Origin: Candidatus Omnitrophota bacterium | Lineage (GTDB): Bacteria > Omnitrophota > Gorgyraeia > 2-02-FULL-51-18 | Assembly (NCBI GenBank): GCA_023247915.1 | Contig: JAHFFN010000012.1 | Location: 1-40,271 of the forward strand | Reading direction: 5' to 3' | DNA length: 40,271 nt | Part shown: positions 15,141 through 22,662 of the stretch, one piece after another | Position numbering within the stretch: position 1 is the first letter of the stretch | Layout of the letters: every line of letters begins with the position of its first letter | Made by a program: the position numbers and the translations under genes | Notes under the pieces: model-generated | Told to the model about the DNA's origin: nothing | Seen by the model: the letters and a program-made list of their open reading frames with translations, nothing else | Databases searched by the model: none

Positions 15141-16043
15141 CTAACGGGTCTCTGTCGGGTGAGCGCGAATCGGAGATTTGTCTTTGTGAGCCGCTTTTTC
15201 GGCGTACATCCGCTTGTCGGCCATTTCGAAAAGTTCTATCGGCCGGTGCATGTCTTTATTAAAAGAAGCGAGCCCTATGCTGACGGATAAACTGCGATTG
15301 GTTTTGGTATCCACCGGAACGGACAACTGAGCCAGATTGGCGCGAAAACGTTCAATGCCTTCGGCGGCTTCTTTGTCATCCGTCTCAGGAAAAAGCGTCA
15401 CAAATTCGTCCCCGCCGTAACGAATCAAAATATCCGTCTCGCGGAAGGAGCGTTTCATGCACTGCGCCAGCATCTGAATCGCGCGATCCCCGGAAGAATG
15501 GCCGTACAAATCATTGATGGATTTAAATCCATCCAAATCGATCACCGCCAAAGAAAAAGGACGTTCATAGCGGCGAGCGATATTAAAAAGCTGGAGAAGA
15601 CTCCGTTTGAATACTCGGTAATTGGCCAGACCTGTCAGCGCGTCCGTGACAAGCGCGTGATCCCGCTCGCGATGGCGAAGCGACAAAGAATCGATGCGCG
15701 CGATGAGTTCCGGGATGTTGAGCGGCTTGGCCACCACATCTTCGGCTTTCAAATTAAAACCCAAAATTTTATCATCCGACGTGGCTTTGTCGGTCAGGAA
15801 AATCACAGGAATGTCCAGGGTGGCGGATTCGCTGTTCAAGCGATTTTTGACTTCGACGCCGCGAAGGCCGCCGATCATGAGATCCAACAGGATAAGGTCG
15901 GGAGCCATCCCGCGCGCCTTGGTCAGCGCGGAGTAGCCGTCGCGTGCGATTTGAATATCAAACCCGGCCGCCGTTAAGTGCCGCTCGAGCTCCGATACCG
16001 TCTCGTGCTCATCGTCCGCTATGAGGATGGATCGTTTTTCCAT
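15141..16043 (-). CDS. REC-GGDEF diguanylate cyclase (PleD-like)
   Basis: A 300-residue response regulator. The receiver (1-125) has Asp10-Asp11, phospho-acceptor Asp54 in LILLDLMIGG and Lys107. The GGDEF domain (130-285) has an intact GGDEF at 210-214 and the RxxD inhibitory site (RETD, 201-204) exactly five residues before it, so product inhibition by cyclic di-GMP is expected. LDGFKSINDLYGH is the substrate-binding helix. Phosphorylation should trigger dimerisation and c-di-GMP synthesis. No kinase is adjacent; the kinase at 26286-28850 is the only one in the window. I see no PilZ or EAL protein nearby. Confidence 0.94.
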   Translation of the reverse strand: MEKRSILIADDEHETVSELERHLTAAGFDIQIARDGYSALTKARGMAPDLILLDLMIGGLRGVEVKNRLNSESATLDIPVIFLTDKATSDDKILGFNLKAEDVVAKPLNIPELIARIDSLSLRHRERDHALVTDALTGLANYRVFKRSLLQLFNIARRYERPFSLAVIDLDGFKSINDLYGHSSGDRAIQMLAQCMKRSFRETDILIRYGGDEFVTLFPETDDKEAAEGIERFRANLAQLSVPVDTKTNRSLSVSIGLASFNKDMHRPIELFEMADKRMYAEKAAHKDKSPIRAHPTETR

Positions 16044-16076
16044 AAATTCCTCGAAGACCTACCCACTGAAAGCACT

Positions 16077-16111
16077 GGGTCAAGCTTTCCTTAATAAAGA
16101 AAGCTTGACCC
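16077..16111. terminator. Perfect 13-bp inverted repeat (candidate terminator)
   Basis: GGGTCAAGCTTTC (16077-16089) and GAAAGCTTGACCC (16099-16111) form a perfect 13-bp stem with a 9-nt loop. It lies between the zinc-ribbon gene and the diguanylate cyclase gene. Neither side has a long T run (only TTT on the plus side), so it may be a weak terminator or an mRNA-stabilising hairpin. Confidence 0.55.
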
Positions 16112-16127
16112 TTTAAACGAGAGTTAA

Positions 16128-16289
16128 TTAACGGCCGCTATTCTTGTGCTTGGAAAAGCAGTCTTTGCAATAAACCGGGCGATCTTCCCGGGGCTTAAAA
16201 GGCACTTCGCATTCTTTTTTGCATTCGGCGCAAACTGCCTTAAACATCTCTTTTGGAGCTCCGAAACCACCACCACCTTGATAACCCAT
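16128..16289 (-). CDS. Small CxxC zinc-ribbon protein (53 residues)
   Basis: The minus strand encodes MGYQGGGGFGAPKEMF, then four cysteine pairs' worth of ribbon: Cys20-x2-Cys23, Cys27 and Cys41-x2-Cys44, ending SKHKNSGR. It belongs to the short CxxC-x17-CxxC zinc-binding family seen in candidate-phylum genomes, often annotated only as a zinc-ribbon domain protein. GAGGAG sits 6 nt before the ATG, which supports translation. The glycine-rich head resembles those of cold-shock-linked nucleic-acid-binding miniproteins. The function is unknown; zinc binding is inferred from the cysteines. Confidence 0.85.
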   Translation of the reverse strand: MGYQGGGGFGAPKEMFKAVCAECKKECEVPFKPREDRPVYCKDCFSKHKNSGR

Positions 16290-16367
16290 GTCGTCTCCTC
16301 GTTTTAATTATGATAGCACGATAAATTCAGGCCGTACAAATCTATTCGGTTTTGGGGGCAGAGACGA

Positions 16368-17459
16368 TTATCGGGCAAGTTCCGGGTTCTCGACCAAACT
16401 TCCGTAATGAAAGGTCACGCAAGAACGTGCCCCAGAGCCTTCGCAGAGCTTGAACTCTTTTTTAAAAATGTCGGGGGTTTCCAGAAGCGAATAGGCGCCC
16501 ACGGCGATATTCACCCGCTTTAAACCATCGGTTCTTCTTTCGGCGTCCTGAATCTGTCTTTTAAATTGTTCGATGTCTTTCGTGTAACACATTAGCGTCA
16601 CAAAATCGACCGGCCCATGCCGAAGCCAAGACCTCCAATCTTGAAACCCTTCAAAATAAGCCCGGTCATACGACACCAGTCCTGTCGTGGAAACTTGAAT
16701 CCCGGGATGAATCGCACGCGCTTTCTGGGCGAGTTCCTTAAGCAAATCGGTGACTTGATCACGTTTCCACTGTTTCCAGACACGGCTTTCTTCGAGGATG
16801 ACTTTGACGCCGGCGGCTTCTTTAAAACGTTTTTCGTTCATCGGGGTATGCCCATAATAAGGATGCATGTCCGGATAACGGATATAATCAAATTGCACGC
16901 CATCTAACTTGGGGTAACGACTGACCACTTCCCCTACCATCGTCGCCAATTCTTCCCGCACTCGTAAATCCCCCGGTTCGAGAAAATATTGATCGTCGAT
17001 TTTATAATCTTGGAGTGTGTGTTTTTCTTGAATATTCCGCGTTAAAATTTCGGTGCCGTATTTTTTAAGAAGCGGGGCGTTCTCATTGGCGCTCAAACTC
17101 ATTAAATTGAGCCAGGCATGCACCTGAATGCCCTCGGCATGTGCTTTCTTGATTAAAAGCTCCAAGGGATCTTCGGAAACAGCTTTAAAGCAAGTGTCAT
17201 ACGGCTCCGAATCTCCGACCTTCGAGGGAAACCAGGCTTTATTTTCCCGGTAAATTTGAACAAAGAGCACTTTGTTTTGTGATTTTTTGGCGAAATCAAT
17301 AAGCTCCGTGATTGCCTGACGGCTGGAAAGAACCTGCGGCTCCTGAATCACGGAAACAAAAAGGGCTTTTGGCATGGATGGGGCGCATTCCGCGAAAACG
17401 GAAAAAGAAAAAAATAAACAAAAAATCGAGGTGATTTTAAAAAGCTTCATGCCATTCAT
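16368..17459 (-). CDS. Exported glycoside hydrolase-like protein (GHL10/COG1649 type)
   Basis: A 363-residue protein with a signal peptide (about 1-24, SVFAECA) and a TIM-barrel pattern of the YngK/GHL10 family: KALFVSV, KVLFVQIYRENKAWFPS, AHAEGIQVHAWLNL, LDGVQFDYIRYPDMHPYYGH and VDFVTLMCYTKD. Family members act on, or bind, cell-wall or exported polysaccharides, though few have been tested. There is no clear Shine-Dalgarno sequence. The start at 17459 could also be the ATG at 17450. It is divergent from the GT-C/TPR gene with only 33 nt between them; a TATTAT on the minus strand overlaps the TATAAT of the plus-strand gene. Confidence 0.8.
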   Translation of the reverse strand: MNGMKLFKITSIFCLFFSFSVFAECAPSMPKALFVSVIQEPQVLSSRQAITELIDFAKKSQNKVLFVQIYRENKAWFPSKVGDSEPYDTCFKAVSEDPLELLIKKAHAEGIQVHAWLNLMSLSANENAPLLKKYGTEILTRNIQEKHTLQDYKIDDQYFLEPGDLRVREELATMVGEVVSRYPKLDGVQFDYIRYPDMHPYYGHTPMNEKRFKEAAGVKVILEESRVWKQWKRDQVTDLLKELAQKARAIHPGIQVSTTGLVSYDRAYFEGFQDWRSWLRHGPVDFVTLMCYTKDIEQFKRQIQDAERRTDGLKRVNIAVGAYSLLETPDIFKKEFKLCEGSGARSCVTFHYGSLVENPELAR

Positions 17460-17476
17460 TATACAACAACGAGTGC

Positions 17477-17483
17477 TATAATA
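17477..17483. promoter_or_regulatory. Overlapping divergent -10 elements
   Basis: TATAAT on the plus strand (17477-17482) and TATTAT on the minus strand (17483-17478) share five positions in a 33-nt divergent gap. Polymerase can occupy only one at a time, so the two flanking genes probably compete for transcription. Neither has a strong -35. Confidence 0.5.
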
Positions 17484-17492
17484 TTTCTAGCG

Positions 17493-19307
17493 ATGAGACG
17501 CGAATCCCAAAACCAACCCTCCAACACGCCTTTCTTGAGCATCGTCCTTCTTGTCGGTTTGTGTTTGGCTGTTTTTTCTCAGGTGGCCGGTCATTCTTTT
17601 TTAAATTACGACGACTTTCATTACATCTCCAAAAATCCCTGGATTCAAAGCGGTTTAAGGTGGCGTTCCATCCTTTGGGCTTTGCTTCCTCAGGACGATT
17701 GGATGCCGGTGTCCAAGCTGTCCCATTTAATGGCCTTTCAATTTTTTGGAAGCACTCCAGGAATCCATCATCTTCTTAATCTTTTTCTTCACACGGCAAA
17801 TGTGCTTCTTGTTTTCTATATTCTTCGGCGTTGGACACAAGACCCATGGTTGAGCTTGGCGGCGGCCGCCCTGTTTGCCATTCATCCAGTACAGGTGGAA
17901 TCCGTCGCCTGGGTTTCCGCGCGCAAAGATTTGCTGAGCGCTCTTTTCGGGCTTTTAACTGTCTGGCTTTATCAACACCCTTCTAAAAATCGCCCGAACA
18001 CTCGCCTGGCCTTGATTTGCTTTTTATATTTTTTAAGTTTAGGCGCCAAGCCGGCTTTAATTACCCTGCCTTTTCTTTTGGCAATGTTGGACAAAAAAAT
18101 ATCCCGCAAACTTTTACCTTTATTTGCCATTTCAGCAATTTTTTGTTTTATCACGTGGAGTGTGCAAGCCAAAGCGGCTCATTACATCCATCCCACCCCG
18201 CTGATTTTTCGAGCCATGGTCACTGGCGTGTTTTATCTGGGAAAAGTGCTTTTTCCCTATCCTCTGGCCATTTATGGACGCGTGCCCGCGGAAGCGATCG
18301 CTTTCTGGAAAATCGCCGGATCTGCAACATTGCTTTTTAGTATTTCTTTATTTTTATACCTTCGAAGAAAAAAATACCCGCTCGCGATTTTTGGTTGGTG
18401 CTGGTTTGTTCTGTGTTTAGCCCCTGCTTTGATTTTAGAAGTTCCGGCGGATCGCTATCTTTATATGGCTCTTTTGGGAATTTTAATAGCCGTTTTAACA
18501 ACCTTCCCAAAAAAATGGGTGCGACCTTTGGCAATCGCGGCTATCGGTGCGTGTATTCCTCTGGCCTACTTCCAAACTGGTTATTGGAAAAACAGCGCGA
18601 CGCTTTTTCAGCATGCGCTGGCGATCAATGAGAAAAATTACACCGCTCATGGTAATTTGGCTGAAACACTCGTGAGCGAAAAAAAATATGAAGAAGCGGC
18701 CGCGCATTATTTCCGTGCCTTGGAGCTAAATCCTCAAAATACGGAAGCTCTGACGAGTTTAGGAGTGCTCTTTGAAAAAGAAAATGCTCTAAGTCGAGCG
18801 GAAGAATACCACCGAAAAGCACTCCGCATCGAACCTGGAAGTGCTCAGACGCACTTTAATCTGGCCAATGTGCTTGAAAAAGAAGGAAAAAAACCGGAAG
18901 CTCTGGAGCAATTTTTCGAAGCGATAAAACTAAAGCCTGACTTCGCGCAAAGCTATTTGAATGCCGCTGAACTTCTGGTAGAGGAAGGAAAAACCGAGGA
19001 AGCGATTTCTAACTATAAGGCGGCGCTGCAAATCCAGCCTAGTTACACGGCCGCGCTCAACAATCTGGGACTCTTACTTGTCAGTCAAGGCCGCTACCCG
19101 GAAGCGATTTCAAATTTTTCTAAAATTTTAAAATCCGATCCGTCCAACGTGGAAGCGCGAAATAATCTCGCCATTACTCTGATTAAATCCGGAGATCTTA
19201 AAACAGCGGCGGGACATCTGGAAAAAATCGTCCAGGAACACCCTGAGTCTCAAGAAGCCCGCGCGAATCTCAAGCGACTTTATTCAAACATCGAACATTA
19301 TTCCTGA
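17493..19307 (+). CDS. Multi-pass GT-C glycosyltransferase-like protein with C-terminal TPRs (TMTC-like)
   Basis: A 604-residue protein. Residues 1-370 hold about ten membrane helices with FLNYDDFHYISKNPW in the first loop and HPVQVESVAWVSARKDLLSALF further on. Both are hallmarks of the TMTC/PMT-like GT-C family, and the acidic DD is the likely catalytic site. Residues 378-600 are six or so tetratricopeptide repeats (for example NYTAHGNLAETLVSEKKYEE). Eukaryotic TMTC proteins O-mannosylate cadherins; bacterial homologues are uncharacterised. The ATG lies 10 nt after a TATAAT and has no Shine-Dalgarno sequence, so its mRNA is nearly leaderless. The 3' end overlaps the opposing TPR gene by 10 nt. 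Confidence 0.85.
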   Translation: MRRESQNQPSNTPFLSIVLLVGLCLAVFSQVAGHSFLNYDDFHYISKNPWIQSGLRWRSILWALLPQDDWMPVSKLSHLMAFQFFGSTPGIHHLLNLFLHTANVLLVFYILRRWTQDPWLSLAAAALFAIHPVQVESVAWVSARKDLLSALFGLLTVWLYQHPSKNRPNTRLALICFLYFLSLGAKPALITLPFLLAMLDKKISRKLLPLFAISAIFCFITWSVQAKAAHYIHPTPLIFRAMVTGVFYLGKVLFPYPLAIYGRVPAEAIAFWKIAGSATLLFSISLFLYLRRKKYPLAIFGWCWFVLCLAPALILEVPADRYLYMALLGILIAVLTTFPKKWVRPLAIAAIGACIPLAYFQTGYWKNSATLFQHALAINEKNYTAHGNLAETLVSEKKYEEAAAHYFRALELNPQNTEALTSLGVLFEKENALSRAEEYHRKALRIEPGSAQTHFNLANVLEKEGKKPEALEQFFEAIKLKPDFAQSYLNAAELLVEEGKTEEAISNYKAALQIQPSYTAALNNLGLLLVSQGRYPEAISNFSKILKSDPSNVEARNNLAITLIKSGDLKTAAGHLEKIVQEHPESQEARANLKRLYSNIEHYS

Positions 19308-20020
19308 GGCTCGAGTGACTTTTCTTTTTGTTTGCGGGTCTGACTAATCATTTGATTGGCACGCTCAATTTCTTCTTCGCTGTCGCGGCTGGGCATTAAA
19401 CGAATATAGTTTTCAAATTCACGAATCGCCTCGTCATAATTGCCGGTGGTTTTCAGCGCCGTTCCCAACCCAAAATGAGCCGCGGCATTGTCAGGCTTGT
19501 TGCGCAATTCTTCCTTATAAGCTTTGATCGCTTCCTCGGCTTTACCGCTGTCTAGCAATAACCGGCCTAAGTCATCATTCACCTCCGGAAAAGAAGGATT
19601 GATGCGGATGGTCTCGCGGTATTCACGGATGGCATTGTCACGATCTTCCAACTCGGCATAGGTTGTTCCTAAGTGATAATGCGCTTCATCATAATCAGAT
19701 TTGAGTTCAATCGCTTTTTTAAATTCCACGACAGACTCCGCGGTATCCCCGCGGTCAAAAAACGCGACCCCCACAAAAAAGTGCGGCTCCGCCATCGCCG
19801 GCTTTAATTTCATCACTTCCCGCCAAATCGTGACGGCTTCGTCATGCAGTCCTTCTTTGTACATAATCTGCGCGGCTTTCACCATGACTTGAGTATCATT
19901 GGGTGCGGCGGCCAACATCGCTCTCGCCTTTTTGACAAGTTCACTTTCTCCCGCGAAAGCCAAAGAACCCCACAACAAGACCCCTACCAAACCCCAAATC
20001 AGATTTCGACGCATTGGCAT
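19298..20020 (-). CDS. Exported TPR protein
   Basis: The ATG at 20020 gives 240 residues; GGAGAAAA stands just before it, and the longer frame from 20086 lacks such a signal. Residues 1-24 are a signal peptide (LWGSLAFA). About five TPR units follow, such as AEPHFFVGVAFFDRGDTAESVVEF, shortened here to show the A-F-A-F packing pattern only. The tail is charged. TPR proteins scaffold complexes, and this one should act in the periplasm or on the envelope. It is convergent with, and overlaps, the TMTC-like gene by 10 nt. No partner can be named from sequence. Confidence 0.88.
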   Translation of the reverse strand: MPMRRNLIWGLVGVLLWGSLAFAGESELVKKARAMLAAAPNDTQVMVKAAQIMYKEGLHDEAVTIWREVMKLKPAMAEPHFFVGVAFFDRGDTAESVVEFKKAIELKSDYDEAHYHLGTTYAELEDRDNAIREYRETIRINPSFPEVNDDLGRLLLDSGKAEEAIKAYKEELRNKPDNAAAHFGLGTALKTTGNYDEAIREFENYIRLMPSRDSEEEIERANQMISQTRKQKEKSLEPQE

Positions 20021-20094
20021 TTTTCTCCGTAAGTGATGATATCTTAGGATTTTAACCTCAATTTTTTTCCATTGCAAGCGGCACACAAATCAGT

Positions 20095-20988
20095 CTAAGG
20101 CTGTGTGGACAGAGAAGAGGGTACGTTAGAGACGCGCTGAGCGTGATGACCGTTTCGGGAAAATGAAATTTGAAAATGTCCGTTCATTTTTGATTTGTCT
20201 TTCTCGAAATTAATGTATTCACGGTCAAAATCTTTGATTTCCTCATAATTTTTGATGATTTGAGAGGGTTTTTTAGTCGTCTGCTTTTGCAGACTGCTGG
20301 AAACCGGAGTACTGGGCAACCCTAAAAAAGGAAATATCACTCTATCGAACATAGCCTGCGCTTCCGTGGCCAGCTCTTCATAATCCAATAAAATCGAACG
20401 ATCCTTCAAGCAAGGGTCTTGAACCAACCCTTCGTAATAGCCCTTCACCATCTGGCAATACTCCGCCAACTCTTCGCGATCAATAGGAACCGAGGAAGGC
20501 AATTTAAAATTATTGGTCATGCCCCAGCTATCCGTCATCTCGGCGACTTTTAAAGAAAGGTATTGTTCTAAAACATTTTTCCTATAAAGAATGATGAACC
20601 TGGCATTGGGAAACAATTGGATTAAATCCGCGGGAACCAGTTGATGGTTTTGCATGTGAATTCGAATGAGTTTTGCGCCGCAAATGCGGGTTCGGCAATA
20701 ATAAATTGAATACAAGATGTGCCTCAAAACTGTTTTCTTTGAAATAAATCTTTTCCGTAACCCATAGAACATGTCGCGGTTTAATATTTCACCAGCGAAA
20801 GACACGTCGGGAATCGAGTTTGAGTAGCTCGAAAGCAAGTTCGTGCCCGTCCGTCGCATGGCAATAATAAAAATGGGCTCTTTTTCGGATCTGGAAAAAT
20901 GATAATGAATAAAAATCCGGAGCCGGTGGAGCGCTCTTTTCCGGAAACGCTTGGTTCTATTCTTTAAATAAGACAATTCTATTTTCAT
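20095..20988 (-). CDS. PAPS-dependent sulfotransferase-like protein
   Basis: A 297-residue protein. The N-terminal basic stretch is followed by FIIAMRRTGTNLLSS, the 5'-phosphosulfate-binding loop of sulfotransferases (P-loop-like RxGT). NARFIILYRKNVLEQYLS is the 3'-phosphate-binding segment with Arg and Ser. Such enzymes sulfate glycans, lipids or small molecules using PAPS. The cys operon here makes APS but no APS kinase is visible, so PAPS must come from elsewhere if this enzyme is active. AAAGGA stands before the ATG. It lies 74 nt upstream of the exported TPR gene on the same strand. The acceptor is unknown. Confidence 0.8.
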   Translation of the reverse strand: MKIELSYLKNRTKRFRKRALHRLRIFIHYHFSRSEKEPIFIIAMRRTGTNLLSSYSNSIPDVSFAGEILNRDMFYGLRKRFISKKTVLRHILYSIYYCRTRICGAKLIRIHMQNHQLVPADLIQLFPNARFIILYRKNVLEQYLSLKVAEMTDSWGMTNNFKLPSSVPIDREELAEYCQMVKGYYEGLVQDPCLKDRSILLDYEELATEAQAMFDRVIFPFLGLPSTPVSSSLQKQTTKKPSQIIKNYEEIKDFDREYINFEKDKSKMNGHFQISFSRNGHHAQRVSNVPSSLSTQP

Positions 20989-21054
20989 GCAATCCTTTGT
21001 TCCAATTGAAAAATAGGTCTTAAAAAATTATGGGAAATCTAAGAAAAGGAGAAA

Positions 21055-21375
21055 TTAGACTAAAGCGGAGGGCGGGGAGCGGAGAAGGCCTAGAGTGCTG
21101 ACTTTTCTTTCATTAAAAATTTCTCTGGAAAGTAGAACTTTTTGAAAAATAGGCGAAAAACCCGATAGTTTCTTTTCAAAAATAAAGGGAGTTTGTGGAG
21201 GTTTGGAAAGATTGCGTTTTTTACGGGGCTCTGTTTTTTTGGCTAAAGCCAGGGATTTGGATAAACAGGTCTTTGTGAAAGTTTTGTTATGCAGATGATC
21301 AAAAACTTCGGCGCCAAGCCTAAAAGAGGCGCACAAACAAAAGAATAGGAGTAGGGTCGACCAAACCTTCTTCAT
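21055..21375 (-). CDS. Small exported protein of unknown function
   Basis: A 106-residue frame with a good signal peptide (MKKVWSTLLLFFCLCASF, cleavage near LGA-EV) and a basic, proline-containing mature part ending LLRSPPSALV. I recognise no domain. There is no Shine-Dalgarno sequence; instead a TAACAT sits 6 nt before the ATG, compatible with a leaderless mRNA. The frame could be non-coding, but the signal peptide and the gap context make a real gene more likely than not. Confidence 0.5.
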   Translation of the reverse strand: MKKVWSTLLLFFCLCASFRLGAEVFDHLHNKTFTKTCLSKSLALAKKTEPRKKRNLSKPPQTPFIFEKKLSGFSPIFQKVLLSREIFNERKVSTLGLLRSPPSALV

Positions 21376-21445
21376 ATTTTTATGTTAACAGCCCGCCCGA
21401 CAAAATGCATTATTAAAGTAAAGCGGTTCCTTTTATCGAGAAACT

Positions 21446-22042
21446 CTATTTAACCTTCTCTTTTTTCTCGGATTTGTACATAAAAGGTGACACGGCTCCG
21501 ACGATGGCGGACACCACGGAGAATTCGATTTTTTTAGAAAGCGGTTGAGCCGCTTTTTTATTCTTAAAATCAATGAGTAGCACGATGCGCGGCTTGTCTC
21601 CCTTATTCCAGGCCTCATGCGTCATGGTGTCATCAAAAATCAGGCATTTGCCTTCCTGCCAAGAACGCTCTACGCCATTTACCTTTAAAACGCAGGTTTC
21701 CGGCTGAGGCACCGACAGTCCCAAGTGACATCTTAAGACCATCTTGGTGAATCCTTCGTGGGGCTTGATCGTGGTGCCGGGCAGAAGCATCGAAAAACCC
21801 GCCGTGGTCATGTCCGGGATCTGCTCCAAAATCTTGACGGTCTCCGGGCATCGCGCGCAATTGTCTTTGAGTTTATTTCCCATGGCAAAAAGCCCGTAAA
21901 CAAGCCAAAGATTAGTATAAAGATCCTTTTCGTACCAGGGTTTAAACAGCTCCGGGGACAAGCTCTCCATTTCCCGTCTGATTTTTTCGTAATTAGCTTC
22001 TAAAATTTTTGTGAATGGATACTCGGATGTTTCAAAAAACAT
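21446..22042 (-). CDS. Aspartyl/asparaginyl beta-hydroxylase-family dioxygenase
   Basis: A 198-residue member of the Asp/Asn beta-hydroxylase family of Fe(II)/2-oxoglutarate enzymes, which includes the lipid A hydroxylase LpxO. The core reads MLLPGTTIKPHEGFTKMVLRCHLGL, here cited in parts: PHEG supplies the first histidine, CHLGL the substrate region, and FDDTMTHEAWN the distal histidine, followed by RIVLLIDF. A C-terminal hydrophobic segment (VVSAIVGAVSPFMY) may associate with the membrane, as in LpxO. GGAGGA precedes the ATG. Lipid or protein substrate cannot be decided from sequence alone. Confidence 0.85.
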   Translation of the reverse strand: MFFETSEYPFTKILEANYEKIRREMESLSPELFKPWYEKDLYTNLWLVYGLFAMGNKLKDNCARCPETVKILEQIPDMTTAGFSMLLPGTTIKPHEGFTKMVLRCHLGLSVPQPETCVLKVNGVERSWQEGKCLIFDDTMTHEAWNKGDKPRIVLLIDFKNKKAAQPLSKKIEFSVVSAIVGAVSPFMYKSEKKEKVK

Positions 22043-22089
22043 GGGATTTCCTCCTCCAATAGAAAGATTAACTCTAATTTTTTAAGCCG

Positions 22090-22656
22090 TCAACGACACT
22101 CCGCGTGTCGAAAGCAAGAAATTAAATGGTCATTGACCATTCCCGTAGCCTGCATATGCGCGTAAAGCACCGTCGAGCCGACAAATTTAAAACCATCCGT
22201 TTTCATGGCTTTGCTCATCGCGTCGGACTCCGGAGACGTTGGCGGCAATTCTTTGAGTGTTTTGCGACGGTTCACGATCGATTTCCCGCCAATAAAACCC
22301 CACAGATATTTCGCGAACGATCCATATTTTTTGCGTATCGCCAAATACGCTTGCGCATTGGCGATGGCCGCTTGAATTTTAAGCCGGTTACGGATAATCC
22401 CCGCGTTTTTTAAGAGGCGCTGGACATCTTTCGCCCCATACCGCGCTACTTTCTCGGGATCAAATCCATGAAACGCTTTTCTAAAGTTTTCCCGCTTATG
22501 CAGAACACAGCGCCAGCTCAAACCCGCCTGCATGGTTTCTAAAATAAGAAATTCAAAAAGCTTTCTGTCGTCCCGGAGCGGCGTCCCCCATTCGACGTCG
22601 TGATAGGCCTGCATCAGGGGATCGTCTCCAGGCCATGGGCAAGATTTTTTTGCCAT
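22090..22656 (-). CDS. tag: DNA-3-methyladenine glycosylase I
   Basis: A 188-residue Tag-family glycosylase that removes 3-methyladenine from alkylated DNA. CPWPGDDPLMQAYHDVEWG is the N-terminal signature, with Cys6 and a His of the zinc site. ETMQAGLSW and the C-terminal VNDHLISCFRH supply the rest of the Cys-His-His-Cys zinc snap. Length and order match E. coli Tag (187 residues). It is 6 nt downstream of the permease gene. A second alkylation-repair gene, ogt, lies at 32346-32852 but in a different transcription unit. Confidence 0.94.
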   Translation of the reverse strand: MAKKSCPWPGDDPLMQAYHDVEWGTPLRDDRKLFEFLILETMQAGLSWRCVLHKRENFRKAFHGFDPEKVARYGAKDVQRLLKNAGIIRNRLKIQAAIANAQAYLAIRKKYGSFAKYLWGFIGGKSIVNRRKTLKELPPTSPESDAMSKAMKTDGFKFVGSTVLYAHMQATGMVNDHLISCFRHAECR

Positions 22657-22662
22657 AAGACA

